The translations under genes and the position numbers were made by a program. The notes under the pieces were generated by a model. The model was given only the letters and a program-made list of their open reading frames with translations, did not search any database and was not told the DNA's origin. A DNA stretch of 64,000 bases from Anoplolepis gracilipes (lineage: Eukaryota > Arthropoda > Insecta > Hymenoptera > Formicidae): contig NC_132983.1 of assembly GCF_047496725.1 (NCBI RefSeq), positions 7,194,501 through 7,258,500 of the forward strand, in the 5' to 3' direction. Of this stretch, positions 41,749-52,575 are shown one piece after another (position 1 is the first letter of the stretch; every line of letters begins with the position of its first letter).

Positions 41749-42705
41749 TTATAATACATTATTTTTATGTATCCAAGAGTTGTGCGATTTATCAAGTCCC
41801 AGCCATTTCACAAAAACTTCATATTCTTTTTTACGTATCACCTTTTCCACGAGATACACGTCGGGGTTAGCAACGCGTTGTAGTTCGTATTCGTAGAATC
41901 CTCCGGCTACTGGATTTCCGCGTGAATCTTTTAATATATATGTCGTGGGATTAGTATTCTGTATTTTGACAATTTTAAACACTATGGCCGACCAATTTGG
42001 TGTGTAACCTTTATCAAAAATGGTCTTGAATTTACTCACACGTATCGAATCACTTACTTTGAATCTCGCTGGAGCAGCAATTTTTACATTGTTGTATACT
42101 GTATTTAAAAGTCTATCAGCGATTGTAGGAGTGACATCGATAGGTCTCATATTAATAGTGCGATGTTTTTGCGCATTATATTCTGCAACGAATTGGGATA
42201 AAGCGTCGATCCACTTGTAATTACTATTTAGCGTAAACAATTTACACATATTGTTCTTTAAAGTGCGGTTGAATCGTTCCACGATCGATTCTTTCATGAT
42301 GGAATACGTTGAATAATGATTAATGTTATGTTTCTTCATGAGTTTTTGCACATTTGCATTGTAAAATTCCTTTCCTCTGTCTGTTTGAAAATTTTTCGGA
42401 CATCTTCCACCATCTCGAATTAGTTTCGCAATTGTTTCAGACATTTCGTTTCCGCTCTTGCTTTTGAGCGGTATGGCCCACGCATACTTGCTTAGCATAT
42501 CGATAACAGTGAGTATGTAATTGAAACCTTTGTTGACTCGTGCATAAGGACGCATTTCAACCACGTCTGTCTGCCACAGATCATCGTATCCGCGTACTAT
42601 GACGCGTCTACGCGGAAAATTTCTTCTCGCCGGAGCGTGCAATTCTTTCACGAGCAGTCGCTTTTCAGAGTTGTTTTTCTTTTCTTGCATGTTTGATCGT
42701 GGCAT
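41749..42705 (-). CDS. Polinton integrase with C-terminal chromodomain, intact
   Basis: 318 aa, open throughout. The rve core has LWQTDVVEM (Asp), NFQTDRGKEFYN (Asp) and KESIVERFNRT (Glu), the DDE triad of retroviral-type integrases. The C-terminus YLVEKVIRKKEYEVFVKWLG is a chromodomain, which in other integrases reads histone marks to choose the target. It inserts the element with a 6-bp duplication, as seen at both borders here. It faces PolB tail to tail with an 80-bp gap. The N-terminal zinc site is not evident. Confidence 0.95.
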   Translation of the reverse strand: MPRSNMQEKKNNSEKRLLVKELHAPARRNFPRRRVIVRGYDDLWQTDVVEMRPYARVNKGFNYILTVIDMLSKYAWAIPLKSKSGNEMSETIAKLIRDGGRCPKNFQTDRGKEFYNANVQKLMKKHNINHYSTYSIMKESIVERFNRTLKNNMCKLFTLNSNYKWIDALSQFVAEYNAQKHRTINMRPIDVTPTIADRLLNTVYNNVKIAAPARFKVSDSIRVSKFKTIFDKGYTPNWSAIVFKIVKIQNTNPTTYILKDSRGNPVAGGFYEYELQRVANPDVYLVEKVIRKKEYEVFVKWLGLDKSHNSWIHKNNVL

Positions 42706-42740
42706 ATTTTATAATAATGTAAAAGTTCATGTATAATTCT

Positions 42741-43097
42741 TTATGTATCTTTTCCTGAGTCGGATGTAGTTTGCACACATGTCTGAAGTATTTTCTGCAT
42801 TTCATGCATCATTATCTGAAGCGTTTGCACGCGCGTTTCGAGCACAATAATTGTTTCCTCAATTTCTTTCTGCCTATTCCTCAAAAGTTCAACACTCGTT
42901 TCAACGTACCGTTTGTTAGCAGCATCGTTATCATCTTCCGGTTGCGCTACACGTCGTATCCTGCGCAACCTTGCGTCAAAGCCGGCGCTAATCAGACACA
43001 GAGCGTTATCTCGCACATACGTTCTTAGTAATCCGTTCCATTCATAGTATGCATTATTCGACATACCGAGCGATACTCCAAATTTATTAATTGACAT
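42741..43097 (-). CDS. 118-aa coiled-coil protein
   Basis: Starts MSINKFGVSLGMSNNAYYEW. It has the phrase DNDAANKRYVETSV, which resembles short repeats of phage and virus fibre proteins, then a long heptad-like helix (KEIEETIIVLETRVQTLQIM). It may be a fibre or scaffold component of the particle. That is inferred only from the motif and its place among virion genes. Confidence 0.6.
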   Translation of the reverse strand: MSINKFGVSLGMSNNAYYEWNGLLRTYVRDNALCLISAGFDARLRRIRRVAQPEDDNDAANKRYVETSVELLRNRQKEIEETIIVLETRVQTLQIMMHEMQKILQTCVQTTSDSGKDT

Positions 43098-43146
43098 TTC
43101 AATACCAAATGTTTTGACAGAATGACTAGTATCGTCAACATGTTGT

Positions 43147-44233
43147 TTAATTTATAATAAGACCCGCCTCGCGAAGCTCTTCGATAATTGGCATGATTTC
43201 ATTGCCATGAGCATTGTTACCTGCTCGACGCAAAGCTTCCAGCAGCTGCAAACGATCTACCAATTCGTTGGGATCGTTCCAATGCACGTATTCAATTTTA
43301 TTCTCACTCAGTGTAATAGTGCGTGGTAGGTTTATACCTTTTCCAATTTTTCTTTTGGTAGGAAATAATAAAGCGATTATATATTTATATTTGTATCCTT
43401 TGTTACCTAATACTGGATTACGCACATTACTATCACGTCTATGCGCGTTTGTCGCCAGTAATATACTTTTATATTTATGCATATCGTTCTCTGTATATAC
43501 AGCATCGTCGGGAATTCTCTTGAAAATTAATTCGTAGAAGCACGGCGTTCCCGCATATTTCACTCCATTGATGATTATATTATCATTCTTATCCACTTCA
43601 AAATGTTTATCGCCGAGCATCATTCCTTCGTCGGAAAATTTAACACCGTATACGTAATCCATCTCGTTATTTACATCTTGGCCCAAAATTGCTCCGATAT
43701 AGCTTTGTCCGAGCGGACCAAGATGTTCTCGCAACATATTCTGACCCTCGGATGTTTGTAATTGACGTTGAACCGACGTCACAACCGGGTGTGGTCTCAA
43801 AAATTTCTTCGACGGAAGGAGACGAGATTATTTGAGGTTGTTGTACAGCTTTTATCGGAGTCGATTGTTTCATTCGCTTTGATTGATTTGGTGTAGAAGT
43901 TATCAATGAATCGTTTGATCGTTTCCGTCCCTTATTTGATATTTTTTCATGAGTCAGTGAAATGTTTGATCGTTTCTGCTTTATGCTCTCTTGTTCTTCT
44001 CTGGGTATACCAAACGACTCCACTTTCGATGCATCAGATTCTACATCGATGATATTCTCAACAATTTGTTTTAGAGGTTCAGTGATTGGCTTAAAATGTC
44101 TCTCCAAAGCGACGTCTTCCTCAATTTTACCAGTTTTTAAAGCGTGATATTTTTTGCGAATTGATTCGCTCGTTTTTCCAATCTCTCTCACAATCTTTTC
44201 ACGTTCATCATCAGCATCATTGTTGTTTATCAT
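43147..44233 (-). pseudogene. Polinton PX-like protein, one frameshift
   Basis: The N-terminal part (44,233-43,790) is charged: KIVREIGKTSESIRKKYHAL, then Lys/Ser-rich nuclear-signal-like stretches (KGRKRSNDS). The second part (about 43,795-43,147) reads HLGPLGQSYIGAILG and NNEMDYVYGVKFSDEGMML. The frames join after SVEEIF by a one-base shift. The start of a homologue is at 63,693 in Polinton 2. It is conserved in position next to the ATPase, so a virion role is likely but unproven. Confidence 0.75.
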
Positions 44234-44287
44234 GATGGATATTTTGTAGACGTTGTTAGACTGATGTGTCGACAGCGACTAACCTCT

Positions 44288-44975
44288 CTACGGTATCGCA
44301 AATTCATTAAATCTTTTTCTATATCGTCCATTGGTCAGCGAACTGTCTTTATCAATAACTATGAATCCATACTTGTGCTGCCAACATTTCTGGCATAATG
44401 CGTGAAAATCGTTATATGACATGTCAGTATTTACATGATCGTTGTACACATGTTTCAGGTTTGTACTATCCTGTTGAAATAAAATCAACAGATTCGCATT
44501 GTCGCGTATAAGATGCTTGGGTATCTTGGCATACGTTTGACAAAGATAGAAACAGTCGACGCTCAAGTGTCGACCCATTGCAAAGTACTCTCTTATCGTA
44601 TCTTGTTTATCGCACGCCACGTCATCAAAGATAAAAATGGAATTTGGAAGCGCCTCGCTTGGAGCAACGACTTCACTATTATTAGAGAATGTGAAATAAC
44701 CAATTTCGTCTATCGGTGTCAATAAATTTTCCATATTGATATTTCGGTTGTTGAAGCAATTTTGAGTATACGTACAGGTTCTCAAAGCGAACACCATACG
44801 GACTTTCAATTAGACTTATCAATACATTAGTCTTACCACAATTTGAAGGACCGCAAATAATACCGCGTATAGTAATTGGTAACATGTTTCCATGCTTGCG
44901 TATTTCTTTTTCAAGCATTAGTCTATTATCAAAGTTTATAACTTTGATTATCGTCGCTTGCCGCACAAACCGCAT
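44288..44975 (-). pseudogene. FtsK/HerA-type packaging ATPase, one frameshift
   Basis: Walker A in IICGPSNCGKTNVLIS and Walker B in SIFIFDDVACDKQ. Further landmarks are GRHLSVDCFYLCQTYAKIPK and DKDSSLTNGRYRKRF. This is the A32-like ATPase that drives DNA into Polinton capsids. A frameshift near 44,740-44,800 separates Walker A from the remainder. The copy at 62,948-63,666 has its frameshift elsewhere. Confidence 0.92.
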
Positions 44976-45043
44976 TTTGAGAATGAGTCATGGGAGGACC
45001 TATTTATAGATGTGCATCGAATCGAAACCGCTCAGTATTGAAA

Positions 45044-45310
45044 ATGTTTTTTCATCTGTCGGACGAGTGTCATATTCTCGAGCTTACCTCTAAACAGTTG
45101 CAATATATACCAAAGATTATTTTATTGAGACAATTTAGTCGCTACGTGGAACGACTGTGGGACAAACTTCCCGAACATATAAAGGCTGATTCTGAAGTAC
45201 AACGGTATCGTAGATGTTTGCGACATTATAATTTACCGTGGCAGCAAACACATATCGACGGTCCAGCACCATTTATTAAAGATTGCTACGAATGTCAGCG
45301 AGAATTATAA
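45044..45310 (+). CDS. Conserved 88-aa Polinton protein
   Basis: Starts MFFHLSDECHILELTSKQLQ; contains YVERLWDKLPEHIKADSEVQ and THIDGPAPFIKDCYECQREL at the end. It overlaps the next gene by 19 bp. The homologue at 62,847-62,583 keeps the same words, with one frameshift. No domain is recognised; two cysteines near the C-terminus (CYEC) might bind metal. Confidence 0.7.
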   Translation: MFFHLSDECHILELTSKQLQYIPKIILLRQFSRYVERLWDKLPEHIKADSEVQRYRRCLRHYNLPWQQTHIDGPAPFIKDCYECQREL

Positions 45311-45938
45311 GAGGTAGCGGTCTATTGAATCGTGCGATAAACGCGCTTCCTATCGAATTACATATTCCTGGATATCAGTTTTGCGGACCGAGAACTCGTT
45401 TAAAAGAACGATTGGCTAGAGGCGATCGAGATATCAATCCATTGGACGCTGCGTGTCGCGACCACGATATAGCTTACTCGCAAAGCAACGACCTCGGCGA
45501 ACGATACGTTGCGGATCGTATACTAGCTGTGAAGGCGCGGGAACGTATTACCGCGAGGGATTCGACTCTTGGTGAAAGAGCGGCTGCTACGGCTGTTTGG
45601 ACGGCCATGAAGGCAAAAACGAAATTTGGTATGGGAATGAAGATGAAAAAATCACCGAAAAAGAAAAAGATGTTGAAAAAACGAATACTTCCAGTAGCGA
45701 AGCGTGGTGGTATTTTACCGATTTTACCATTGTTGGGAGTAGTCGGTTCTTTGGCTGGTGGAGCAGCGGGAATCGCAAAGGCTTTAACGATAGCAAGGCC
45801 GCGCAACGCCAATTCGAAGAAATGCAACGTCACAATTGTGCTATGGAAGGTCCTGGACTTTATCTCGCTCCATACAAGCGTGGACGGGGGTTCTCAACGA
45901 CTGCTAAAAAAAAAAAAAACGTTAAAAAAACGTTAAAA
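45292..45938 (+). pseudogene. PLA2-domain virion protein, one late frameshift
   Basis: Starts MSARIIRGSGLLN (ATG at 45,292). The PLA2 calcium loop is IPGYQFCGPRTRL and the catalytic His-Asp site is LDAACRDHDIAYSQS, as in parvovirus VP1 phospholipase domains. A Lys-rich segment (KKSPKKKKMLKKR) and a Gly/Ala hydrophobic helix (GVVGSLAGGAAGIAKAL) follow. A one-base shift near 45,785 moves to the frame of EEMQRHNCAMEG...LAPYKRGRG. It probably opens membranes during entry; related PLA2 domains are known in adintovirus-type relatives. The copy at 62,601 is open through this region. Confidence 0.85.
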
Positions 45939-46310
45939 ATGCCTGCGGATGTAACAACTAACGTACAATTGGAACAACTTGCAAGACATATGCGCATACC
46001 TTTCTTTAGAGGCGTTTTCATGTGCAATAATTTACCGATAAGCGGCGTGCAACGAAACAAGAGCTGCATTGTCAATTTGGACGACGTTGAGGGTCCTGGT
46101 ACTCATTGGGTAGCATACGTAAAGAGGGGAGATAATGTTGTGTATTTTGACAGTTTTGGAAATCTTCGACCGTCCGAGGAATTGGTGCAATATTTTGGAC
46201 AGAATGTAACAAAAATTGAATATAATCATGCGTCTTATCAAAATTATAATCAGAGTATTTGCGGACAATTGTGTCTACAATTTCTTCAAACGATTAAATT
46301 TAAAGCCTAA
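45939..46310 (+). CDS. Adenain-like cysteine protease, intact
   Basis: 123 aa starting MPADVTTNVQLEQLARHMRI. The catalytic His is in GPGTHWVAYVKRG, the acidic residue is in VYFDSFGNL, and the Cys is in YNQSICGQLCLQFL, the order of adenovirus proteases and Ulp1-like enzymes. It matures capsid precursors. It follows the PLA2 gene directly, and their coding may overlap through the Lys-rich junction. The homologue at 61,958 has lost the catalytic Cys. Confidence 0.92.
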   Translation: MPADVTTNVQLEQLARHMRIPFFRGVFMCNNLPISGVQRNKSCIVNLDDVEGPGTHWVAYVKRGDNVVYFDSFGNLRPSEELVQYFGQNVTKIEYNHASYQNYNQSICGQLCLQFLQTIKFKA

Positions 46311-46339
46311 CACTCTACTGTCGTGACTCAGTATTTAAC

Positions 46340-46831
46340 ATGTCACTGACACTTACGTTGACTGGTAAGAGTAGCGTTCCTGCCGTAAGCTACTTTCCAG
46401 CCATAGATTTGAACGATGATGATTACGAACTTGGTTTAACGGATTTTGAAACTTATTATACGATACCGAACGTGAATTCCTCGAATAATAAATTTTACTT
46501 TGACAACGACAAGGAAATTACGATTCCCGAAGGATAGTACGAATTGCATGGTATAAATGAATATCTAACGCATGCAATTTTACAACACGATTCCCACAAT
46601 ATTGTTAATAACAATGATGAGAAATATCCAATAGTGATTCGCGCTAATCATAATACGTTGAAAAGTGAAATTAAATGCATATATAGAATAAATTTTAATA
46701 AGCCCAACAACATAGGATCGTTGTTGGGATTCTCGAATCGTATATTGCAGCCGCGGAAATGGTACGAATCAGATGTGCCGATAAATATTATTAACGTAAA
46801 TCTTGCACAATGCTGCGTGAAATATAGTTAA
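46340..46831 (+). pseudogene. Minor capsid (penton-like) protein, 5' two thirds
   Basis: Starts MSLTLTLTGKSSVPAVSYFP; contains DYELGLTDFETYYTIPNVNS, then TAG at 46,535, and continues in frame to NNIGSLLGFSNRILQPRKWY. It breaks off after INIINVN. The full-length homologue at 61,036-60,280 shows what is missing. The family is the presumed single jelly-roll vertex protein of Polinton capsids. Confidence 0.8.
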
Positions 46832-47646
46832 AAATAATGGTTGTGAAGGTTACTTCAATTTTTGCGTGCCGCTCAACATGTTGCTTGGATTTTGCGAGGA
46901 TTATAAGCGCGTTGTGATTAACGCTCGTCATGAATTGGTTCTAATACGTTCACGCAACGACAACAATTGTCTATTTGGAGCTCAGGCTGCTGAAGCTGAG
47001 ATTGAATTACACAAAATACAATGGCGTATGCTTCACGTAATATTGAACGAAATTAGTAAACTGTCCTTGCTACGAGCGTTGGAGAGCGGTAGATACTTGA
47101 ACATGAGTTTCCGCACGTGGGATCTATACAAATTTCCTTTGCTACACAGTACGACTAAGCATTCGTGGACTATGAAAACTGCCTCTCAGCTGGAGAAACC
47201 GTGATACGTAATCTTTGCACTACAGACTGATAGAAAAAATGTCGCGTCGAAAGATATTACCAAATTTGACAACTGCAAATTGACAAACGTTAAACTCTAT
47301 CTAAACTCTGATTTTTATCCGTATGATGATTTAAATTTAGATTTTGATAAAAAGAAGTATGCTATCCTATTCGACATGTATGCGCGTTTTCGTAAATCAA
47401 TAAAATGATAATGTATTATTTACCATGGCAAAATTTCTGAGAGTGCGGTCCTCTCACGGTCATTGACTGCTCGCGACAAAACGAGTCTGTCAAAAATGCT
47501 ACCGTAGACGTAAGAATAGAATTTGAATGTAAGCTAGATGTACCCGCAAATACTACCGCATATTGCCTCATCTTGCACGATCGCATTGTCGAATATAACC
47601 CGTTGACAAATGTTGTCCGCAAAAAAAAATACATGATTCAGGAATA
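46832..47646 (+). pseudogene. Major capsid protein, C-terminal half only
   Basis: Resumes at GYFNFCVPLNMLLGFCEDYK, directly after the truncated penton gene, so the end of penton and the N-terminal half of the capsid gene were deleted together. It has TGA near 47,203 after SQLEKP and a frameshift near 47,400-47,450. The last part reads IDCSRQNESV and PANTTAYCLILHDRIVEYNP. The homologue in Polinton 2 (60,102-58,880) retains the N-terminal half. It is the presumed double jelly-roll hexon. Confidence 0.8.
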
Positions 47647-47745
47647 ATCCCCTCCAATGTTATAACATTATAACATTATAAAACTAGCGATACTCGATGA
47701 TCGACATTAGTTGTCCGTCGTAGTTCTCGCCAATATCATTTCATT

Positions 47746-48264
47746 ATGGTTGTGCTAACGTTTGTGGATCTCCAAAGATTTATCGTTGGAGGAAAGTTTA
47801 TCGTGAAAGAAATTGCGATTCTGACAAAGGGCTCTGTACTCTCTCATTATATTTTTACGAGTCTTACACCATTCCGTTTGCTCACGAGATCTGAGAGATC
47901 TCAAGTTGCATGGTTGATTGGAAAACATCACAATCTGCAATGGGAAGATGGAAACATTCTGTACTACAGGGCCAAACGTTTAATCACTGACGCCGTGACG
48001 TTGAAAGATGCATCTTCTCGAGTGTATGTCAAAGGACATGAAAAACGAGAATGGTTGGCAAATTTACTGGAAGACGATGAGAGAATCGGTCTTATTATCG
48101 AGACATTGGATAACGACTATGATGACGTTCCTGTTTTAGATAAATTAGATGCTACTCTGCGTTGCGATAGACATGTACAAAATTGTGTTTTACAAAATGT
48201 ATTTAAATTATTCAATTGGTGGTCGAATCATCATCATAAAGATTCGATCATTCCATATTTATAA
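47746..48264 (+). CDS. Conserved 172-aa Polinton protein, intact
   Basis: Starts MVVLTFVDLQRFIVGGKFIV. The pattern VDLQRF...FIVKEIAIL, then VAWLIGKHHNLQWEDG and RVYVKGHEKREWLANLL, suggests an exonuclease (DnaQ/RNase H-like) fold with Asp and Glu in the first strands, but I cannot prove it. It is the last internal gene before the right TIR. The broken homologue at 58,770-58,244 has the same neighbours in reverse order. Confidence 0.75.
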   Translation: MVVLTFVDLQRFIVGGKFIVKEIAILTKGSVLSHYIFTSLTPFRLLTRSERSQVAWLIGKHHNLQWEDGNILYYRAKRLITDAVTLKDASSRVYVKGHEKREWLANLLEDDERIGLIIETLDNDYDDVPVLDKLDATLRCDRHVQNCVLQNVFKLFNWWSNHHHKDSIIPYL

Positions 48265-48425
48265 TAAACTATTGTTACAATACATGTGTTATTATCTTTT
48301 TTATCCTCTCCTTGTAGCATGTATTATATTACAGTACGTGATGCATTTTTCTATTAATCTGCATTTTAGCAGACAATGGGCGTGGAATATTTGACATCTT
48401 TAAACGCGAAAAAATATTAAAATTC

Positions 48426-48606
48426 ATGTCGTTCATGGTTTGCTTGATGTTGATCGACGTTCGTTTGATGTTGATCGACGTTCGTTTGATGTACGATAGA
48501 TGTTTGATGTTGATCGATGTTCGTTTGATGTACGATAGTGGTTCGATAGATGTTCGTTTGATGTTCGATAGATGTTCGTTTGATGTACGATAGTGGTTGG
48601 ATCAAT
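48426..48606. repeat. Minisatellite TGTTCGTTTGATGT(TGATCG/ACGATAG)
   Basis: About ten imperfect units of 14-22 bp built from GTTCGTTTGATG and TTGATCGA or TACGATAG. It is located between the 172-aa gene and the right TIR. Frames across it (HQTNIYRTS repeats) are artefacts. Confidence 0.8.
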
Positions 48607-49072
48607 CTGTAGCAAGTATTATATTCTCTTAGCCATGTATACATCTGTGTGGTGAATATTACATTTCATGGTGCAGCTGCATCTGGTATTATATTTCAAG
48701 TCATGATATTAAGATATTTATTTGATGTATAATAAGGTTTAAACATGTTTAGATCGATGTTGATCAATGTTTAGATCCATGTTGATCAATGTTTCAATAG
48801 ATGTCTAATGCTTATTTGATTGTGTCGCTATTTAATTATAATTATCTGTATGAATGCTGTGTAGAGCGACAGTCCGCGTCAACTTTTAATTTTTTGTCAG
48901 CTGTGAAGAGTAAGCATTTGTTGCTAACTCTTATGTCATGCACATCCCCTACCCATTTTTTCATCGAGACGTTACCTAGCTCTCGCTGGAGCTAGCATAA
49001 AGTATCTGATTATGATCCAGTGAGTATATTTGTGATTTGTGAAATGCAGTTTATTTTGTAAAGATTTTCAAA

Positions 49073-49765
49073 ATGTCGCAAATTATGGCATTTCTCGACG
49101 CTGTTTTCGAGACGGGACCGTCGCCTTTGGCTTTCCGAAGGGGTTGGCAGGCGAAGCCATCGCCTTACACTTCGCTGGGTTAAGAATTTGGCTCGCAACC
49201 TATTCCGAGCGTTGTTGGATGTACTGTTCGAGGATGTAAATAGTTTTTATTATTTTTATACGCTTTTTTATTTATAATATATTTATATTTATATTTATAT
49301 ACTTTTATCTTTTACAGTGTTACCAATATCGGTGCTACCACATCCCACTTGGTGATGTAAGTAATTTTTATTATTTTATATGCTTTTTTATTTATAATAT
49401 TTATATGTTTTTTCTTTTACAGGAATATCTATGTTACCACAACCTCATCCCGGGGTATATCAACATCGCGCACATGAAAGAGGTGCGTCGGTGGCGGACC
49501 TTCAACCGCGAATATGCGGAATATGAGGATTTGTGGGGCGATGGCCCGTGCTCGCCTCTTAGACGGGTTCTTCCCTTACCTGTACGTGGACATTTTCTGT
49601 CTCCGCAGGCTGTTCGGAGAAGAGCCCCTCGTACTGTAAGTATCTCTAGATAATACGCTCAAAAGTTTGTGTATTTTTTAAGGTACTAATATAAATGTTC
49701 ATTTTTTCTGTTACAGAAGCAGCCGTTGCGAGTTCCCCCTCCGCCTCTCTCCGACTAATTTTTAG
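49073..49765 (+). pseudogene. TIR gene, right copy (spliced, frameshifted)
   Basis: Exon 1 (49,073-49,237) starts MSQIMAFLDAVFETG; a frameshift precedes the RWVKNLARNLFRALLDVLFE part. An extra 39-nt exon-like unit (about 49,319-49,359) resembles the start of the next exon. The main exon (about 49,424-49,637) has LIPGYINIAHMKEVRRW and YEDLWGDGP. The last exon starts at 49,717 and ends EFPLRLSPTNF-stop at 49,765, matching Polinton 2. The small duplicated exon is not found in the other copies. Confidence 0.65.
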
Positions 49766-49930
49766 TTTTTATAATTTTATAATTTTAAATTTTAGATTTT
49801 TCATATTTTATATTTTAAATATTATATTATATTTTACATTTTTTTTCATATCTTTTTATATTTTATATTTTATATTATATTTTACATTTTTTTATATTTT
49901 TTATATTATATCTTTTATATTTTTAAAAAC

Positions 49931-50149
<219 letters not shown>

Positions 50150-51073
50150 CACACTATATGTATAAAAATACACATTTTTATAATTAAAAATTTTGTTTAT
50201 GATAAATATGTGTATTACTTATTTGTGCCTTCATTATCTATCCCATCCTTTTTCCTCTACTTAGTATTGATTAGATTATATTTAATATATATATAATTAG
50301 TAATAATATAATATATAATAATATATAATATAAAAAGAAATTTAATCTGCGTTCTCGCGTACGCTTAGCCTCCGTCTTATCGCGTTCTCGCTATCCTTTC
50401 CCCTCATCCTCATTCTTTCTCTCTCACGCTATCTTCCTATTGTAATCTTCTCCTTTTCCCACCACATCATGCTCTCATTGTCCTACGCTATGCACAATGC
50501 GCATAGCGCTCTCCTTATCCTATCCTATATCACGCGTTTCCGTCTACCGCGTTGCGAACGCCTATCGCGCTGTCTCTCTCTATCCATCTCCCCACTCGCG
50601 GACCTCTCTTTCCTCCCCGCGTACCCCGCGTCTACAAACCGCGTCGCGGACCTGCGTGACGTCATCCCCCACGCCCGCGGTTCCCCCCGCCGCCGTACCC
50701 CCCTCGAGCTCCTGAGTTAGAAACCCTGCTATATCACTACTAGCAGCCAATCTATAAATATCATATCAATATAATATAACCAATATACTTAGTATCAATT
50801 TTATATTTAATTTTAATTCATAATACAATGTAAAGGAACACATAAAATATTACGAATTTGATAAAAACCTTTGGCAAGGATTTATAGCTTGACGCATAAC
50901 AGTATCTTTTTTTGTATGTGTGGAGTAATTTGAGCCAAAAGTTCTTCAAAAAGATCATCCATACGATAATAATTTTTATAAGCATCAATGTCTTGTAAAC
51001 TATAAAAAATAAAAAAAAATACTATGAAAAGTAGTAAAATATATTTAATTTGATAATTAAAAAAAAATATATA

Positions 51074-52010
51074 CAGGGTGTCCCGTAATTCTTAATTAAT
51101 ACTTTAGGGGGTGAAAGAAGGTGGAATTTTGAGTAAAAAGTTCCTTTTCCGATTTTGGCTCAGACCATTATTTACCGAGTTATTAACAATTAAAGTTGAC
51201 TAATCAGACGGCGCGCGGCCGGAGTACTTAGGAGCGTAATATACCATTCGTGCTTACCGTACATTTTCTTCATTAAAATTTTATTGTAAATTTTCTTGGT
51301 AAATAATGAATAAATAAATAAATCAATAAATTGATAGATAAATAAATTAAGTTTTAAAAATTTCTCAAAAAGTTGAAGTTTAAGTAAAAACTGAGAGCAC
51401 CATCGTTTCTGTGAAAAAAATTACGTATCATATGTATATGACATATGTAAAGACAATTTTTTAAGAAATTGTTTAAACAATTTATTTATTATGATAATGT
51501 TTTTTTTGCCAGTAATCTTCCTAAATACTCATAGCGAACATCCCATAGTTATTCCCATCACTGCTTGATTAACCGTGAGAATTTATGGGTTAAATAATTG
51601 AATAAATGTATAAATAAATAATACATAATTAAATGAACAAAATAATAAGAAATAATAAATAAAAATAAAAAGCAATCAGAAATTTGTATACATTTCTAAC
51701 TGTATTTATTCTTCTTTATTTATTTATTTATTTATTTATCTATCAATTTATTGATTTATTTATTTATTTATTATTTAACAAGAAAATTTAAAATAAAATT
51801 TTAATGGAGAAAATTACGGTAAGCACGAAGGGTCCCATAGCATACTACGCTCCTAAGTACTCCGGCCGCGCACCGTCTGATTAGTCAATTTTAATTGTTA
51901 ATAACTCGGTAAATAATGGTCTGAGCCAAAATCGGAAAAGGAACTTTTTACTCAAAATTCCACCTTCTTTCACTCCCTAAAATATTAATTGAGAGTTACG
52001 AGACACCCTG
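51074..52010. repeat. Foldback MITE FB-8 in Harbinger 2 transposase intron 1
   Basis: Ends CAGGGTGTCCCGTAA...(T/C)ACGAGACACCCTG with inverted arms of more than 300 bp (GGTGGAATTTTGAGTAAAAAG against its complement; CGGCCGGAGTACTTAGGAGCG against its complement). It is flanked by TA-rich DNA and lies in an intron, so it did not damage the transposase. Confidence 0.85.
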
Positions 52011-52374
52011 CATATAGATTAAAATGTACCGAAGCTCTTGTTGCACCATATTTAAAACTCCTCTTCCTTCGTTTCTTTTTTGCAACTAATTTCGAACCCA
52101 TATTCTCCTACGTCTTCTGAGGTTTCTTATTTCACGATTCTTTATTAACGCAAATGCAACCATTCTTCGTCGTCGCAAAATTTCATTTAAATACAAAAGT
52201 TGCTGTTCATCCATATTATACATTGACATGTTGATATGTCATATGCTATAAAATACTATTTATAGGTCTGACGTCTTCATACAGCGCTCCATACAACAAA
52301 TCAAGCAGCGTACAGCATACAAGCTAGCATACAAGAAAATCATACAGAAAAACATACGTCGTGTGACTCCAGCT

Positions 52375-52420
52375 TTACAATTCGGCCAGCCTGAATTTTA
52401 CGTTCGTCCTCGAATATACA
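52375..52420 (-). repeat. Gypsy 3' LTR, upstream part, with TTA duplication of Harbinger 2
   Basis: Minus-strand LTR start TGTATATTCGAGGACG directly after a polypurine tract. It is cut at the TTA (52,375-52,377) by Harbinger 2 and continues at 30,238. Confidence 0.75.
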
Positions 52421-52440
52421 TCTCTCTCTTTTTTTTTCCA
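52421..52440 (-). other. Polypurine tract of the gypsy element
   Basis: Minus-strand GGAAAAAAAAAGAGAGAGA just before the LTR start; it is the usual plus-strand primer site of LTR retrotransposons. Confidence 0.75.
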
Positions 52441-52575
52441 CACAAGACTTATCTATACAGTATTTAAAAGTACTTACATCTAACTTATCATCTAGCTATG
52501 TCTAGTCGAAACAGCATTTATTTATTTACCTTGAGTTATTAATACTATAAATCAGTTGAGTTTTATGTACAATGG

